A stretch of DNA of 6,613 nucleotides from Oscillospiraceae bacterium (GTDB lineage: Bacteria > Bacillota > Clostridia > Oscillospirales > Ethanoligenentaceae). This document shows positions 6,182 to 6,613 of the stretch, one piece after another. Under the pieces are notes generated by a model. The model did not search any database. It saw only the letters and a program-made list of their open reading frames with translations, and was not told the DNA's origin. The position numbers were made by a program, and so were the translations under genes. The stretch covers positions 1 to 6,613 of the forward strand of contig DOXU01000014.1 in NCBI GenBank assembly GCA_003518885.1, given 5' to 3'. Each line of letters starts with the position of its first letter. Position 1 is the stretch's first letter.

Positions 6182-6247
6182 AGGGGGTCCTTTTTTGTGG
6201 CGAAGCACAAGGTTCTTTCGTTGTATCACGGGTCGACCGCAAGGTCT

Positions 6248-6613
6248 TTATTTACGTGATTTAAGGGTGACTGTCGTGATGATTTCTGCGAGAAAGAGTG
6301 CGCAGGTGGAACCCAGAATCGGGTACCAAGTCAATAACTTTAAAATATTGTTGAGTTTATGTAAATAAGCGGAGCCAAGGATGAGGATTCCGAAGGAGAA
6401 GATCGTGAGAAGATACCATATTCCCGTAGAAAAAAGAATGTCGAGAAAAGACATTCTTTTTTGTTGTACCAAATGAATCCCCATGAGGGCACCAGCAAGA
6501 TAAATACCTGCAAATGAGTAAAGTGCGACAGGCAAAAGAAAAAGGATCGATACGGATAAATCTAACGACTCGTGATGAGGATAGATGGATTTAAGCCCAA
6601 CAAGTATGAAAAA
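6248..6613 (-). CDS. Copy G: small membrane protein, N-terminus outside the window
   Basis: The minus-strand frame is open from the window edge at 6613 to TAA at 6248-6250. The visible 121 residues correspond to membrane segments three (end) to six: FFILVG, a short polar loop (YPHHESLD), a segment around FLLPVALYSFAGIYLAG, GIHLVQQKRMSFLDILFS encoded by the hairpin, and YPILGSTCALFLAEIITT with a basic SRK tail. A TTG at 6535 could be mistaken for a start, but it lies inside a conserved segment, so the gene begins beyond the window. The turn has QQ where other copies have RK. It groups with B, E and F by its C-terminus and is probably first in the leftward G-F-E run, as far as visible. Confidence 0.83.
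   Translation of the reverse strand, partial: FFILVGLKSIYPHHESLDLSVSILFLLPVALYSFAGIYLAGALMGIHLVQQKRMSFLDILFSTGIWYLLTIFSFGILILGSAYLHKLNNILKLLTWYPILGSTCALFLAEIITTVTLKSRK
6430..6462. repeat. 13-bp inverted repeat inside copy G
   Basis: Arms AAAAAAGAATGTC (6430-6442) and GACATTCTTTTTT (6450-6462) flank a 7-nt loop (GAGAAAA), unlike the loops of B, C and E. The loop sequence varies while the stem stays perfect. Confidence 0.88.

Noticed and set aside
6190..6212. TTGTG/CACAA small hairpin between copies G and F as a terminator
   Set aside because: The 5-bp stem is weak, lacks a T-run in the transcribed direction and sits next to the ribosome binding site of copy F.
2364..6462. Regularly placed inverted repeats as a CRISPR array or integron-like sites
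   Set aside because: They are about 0.7-1.1 kb apart, inside genes at the same codon position, and differ in sequence; spacing follows the paralogues, not short spacers.

Overview
The window looks like low-GC Gram-positive (Bacillota-type) DNA. The grounds are AAGGAG-like ribosome binding sites, extended -10 (TRTGn-TATACT) promoters, A/T-rich coding sequence and a DUF1906-type wall-associated protein. Genus and species cannot be read from this sequence.

Layout: positions 3-1727 (+) hold the 3' part of a large gene whose start lies outside the window. It encodes a peptidoglycan-binding-like segment, a DUF1906 (Rv2525c-like, glycoside-hydrolase-like) domain and a roughly 300-residue C-terminal region of unknown function. 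From 1733 to the window end, on the minus strand, lies a tandem array of seven paralogues of an unrecognised small membrane protein, normally about 208-217 aa with six predicted membrane segments. From left to right they are copy A (1733-2053, shortened by two in-frame deletions), B (2179-2820, intact), C (3283-3912, intact), D (4119-4745, one in-frame ochre stop), E (4873-5526, intact), F (5555-6181, intact) and G (6248-6613, its start outside the window).

The gaps between copies are not empty. Just 3' of copies B, C, D and E, on the plus strand, lie relics of the 3' end of a DUF1906-type gene: 2138-2176, 2953-3274, 3937-4113 and 4825-4863. Each repeats the arrangement of the intact pair at 1727/1733, a DUF1906 gene converging on a membrane-protein gene. 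The array therefore looks like repeated duplication of a convergent two-gene unit, in which the large gene was lost each time while the small membrane gene was mostly kept. That resembles the decay of polymorphic effector loci with surplus protection genes, but the function is inferred from layout only.

The most unusual signal is a 13-15 bp inverted repeat inside the coding sequence of all six copies that retain the region (B-G). Its two arms differ from copy to copy in matched ways, although the encoded residues change. The arms carry A-runs and T-runs, so the element resembles a bidirectional intrinsic terminator or attenuator buried in a gene.

Copies A, B and D each have their own extended -10 promoter. 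G, F and E are closely spaced and probably cotranscribed leftward.
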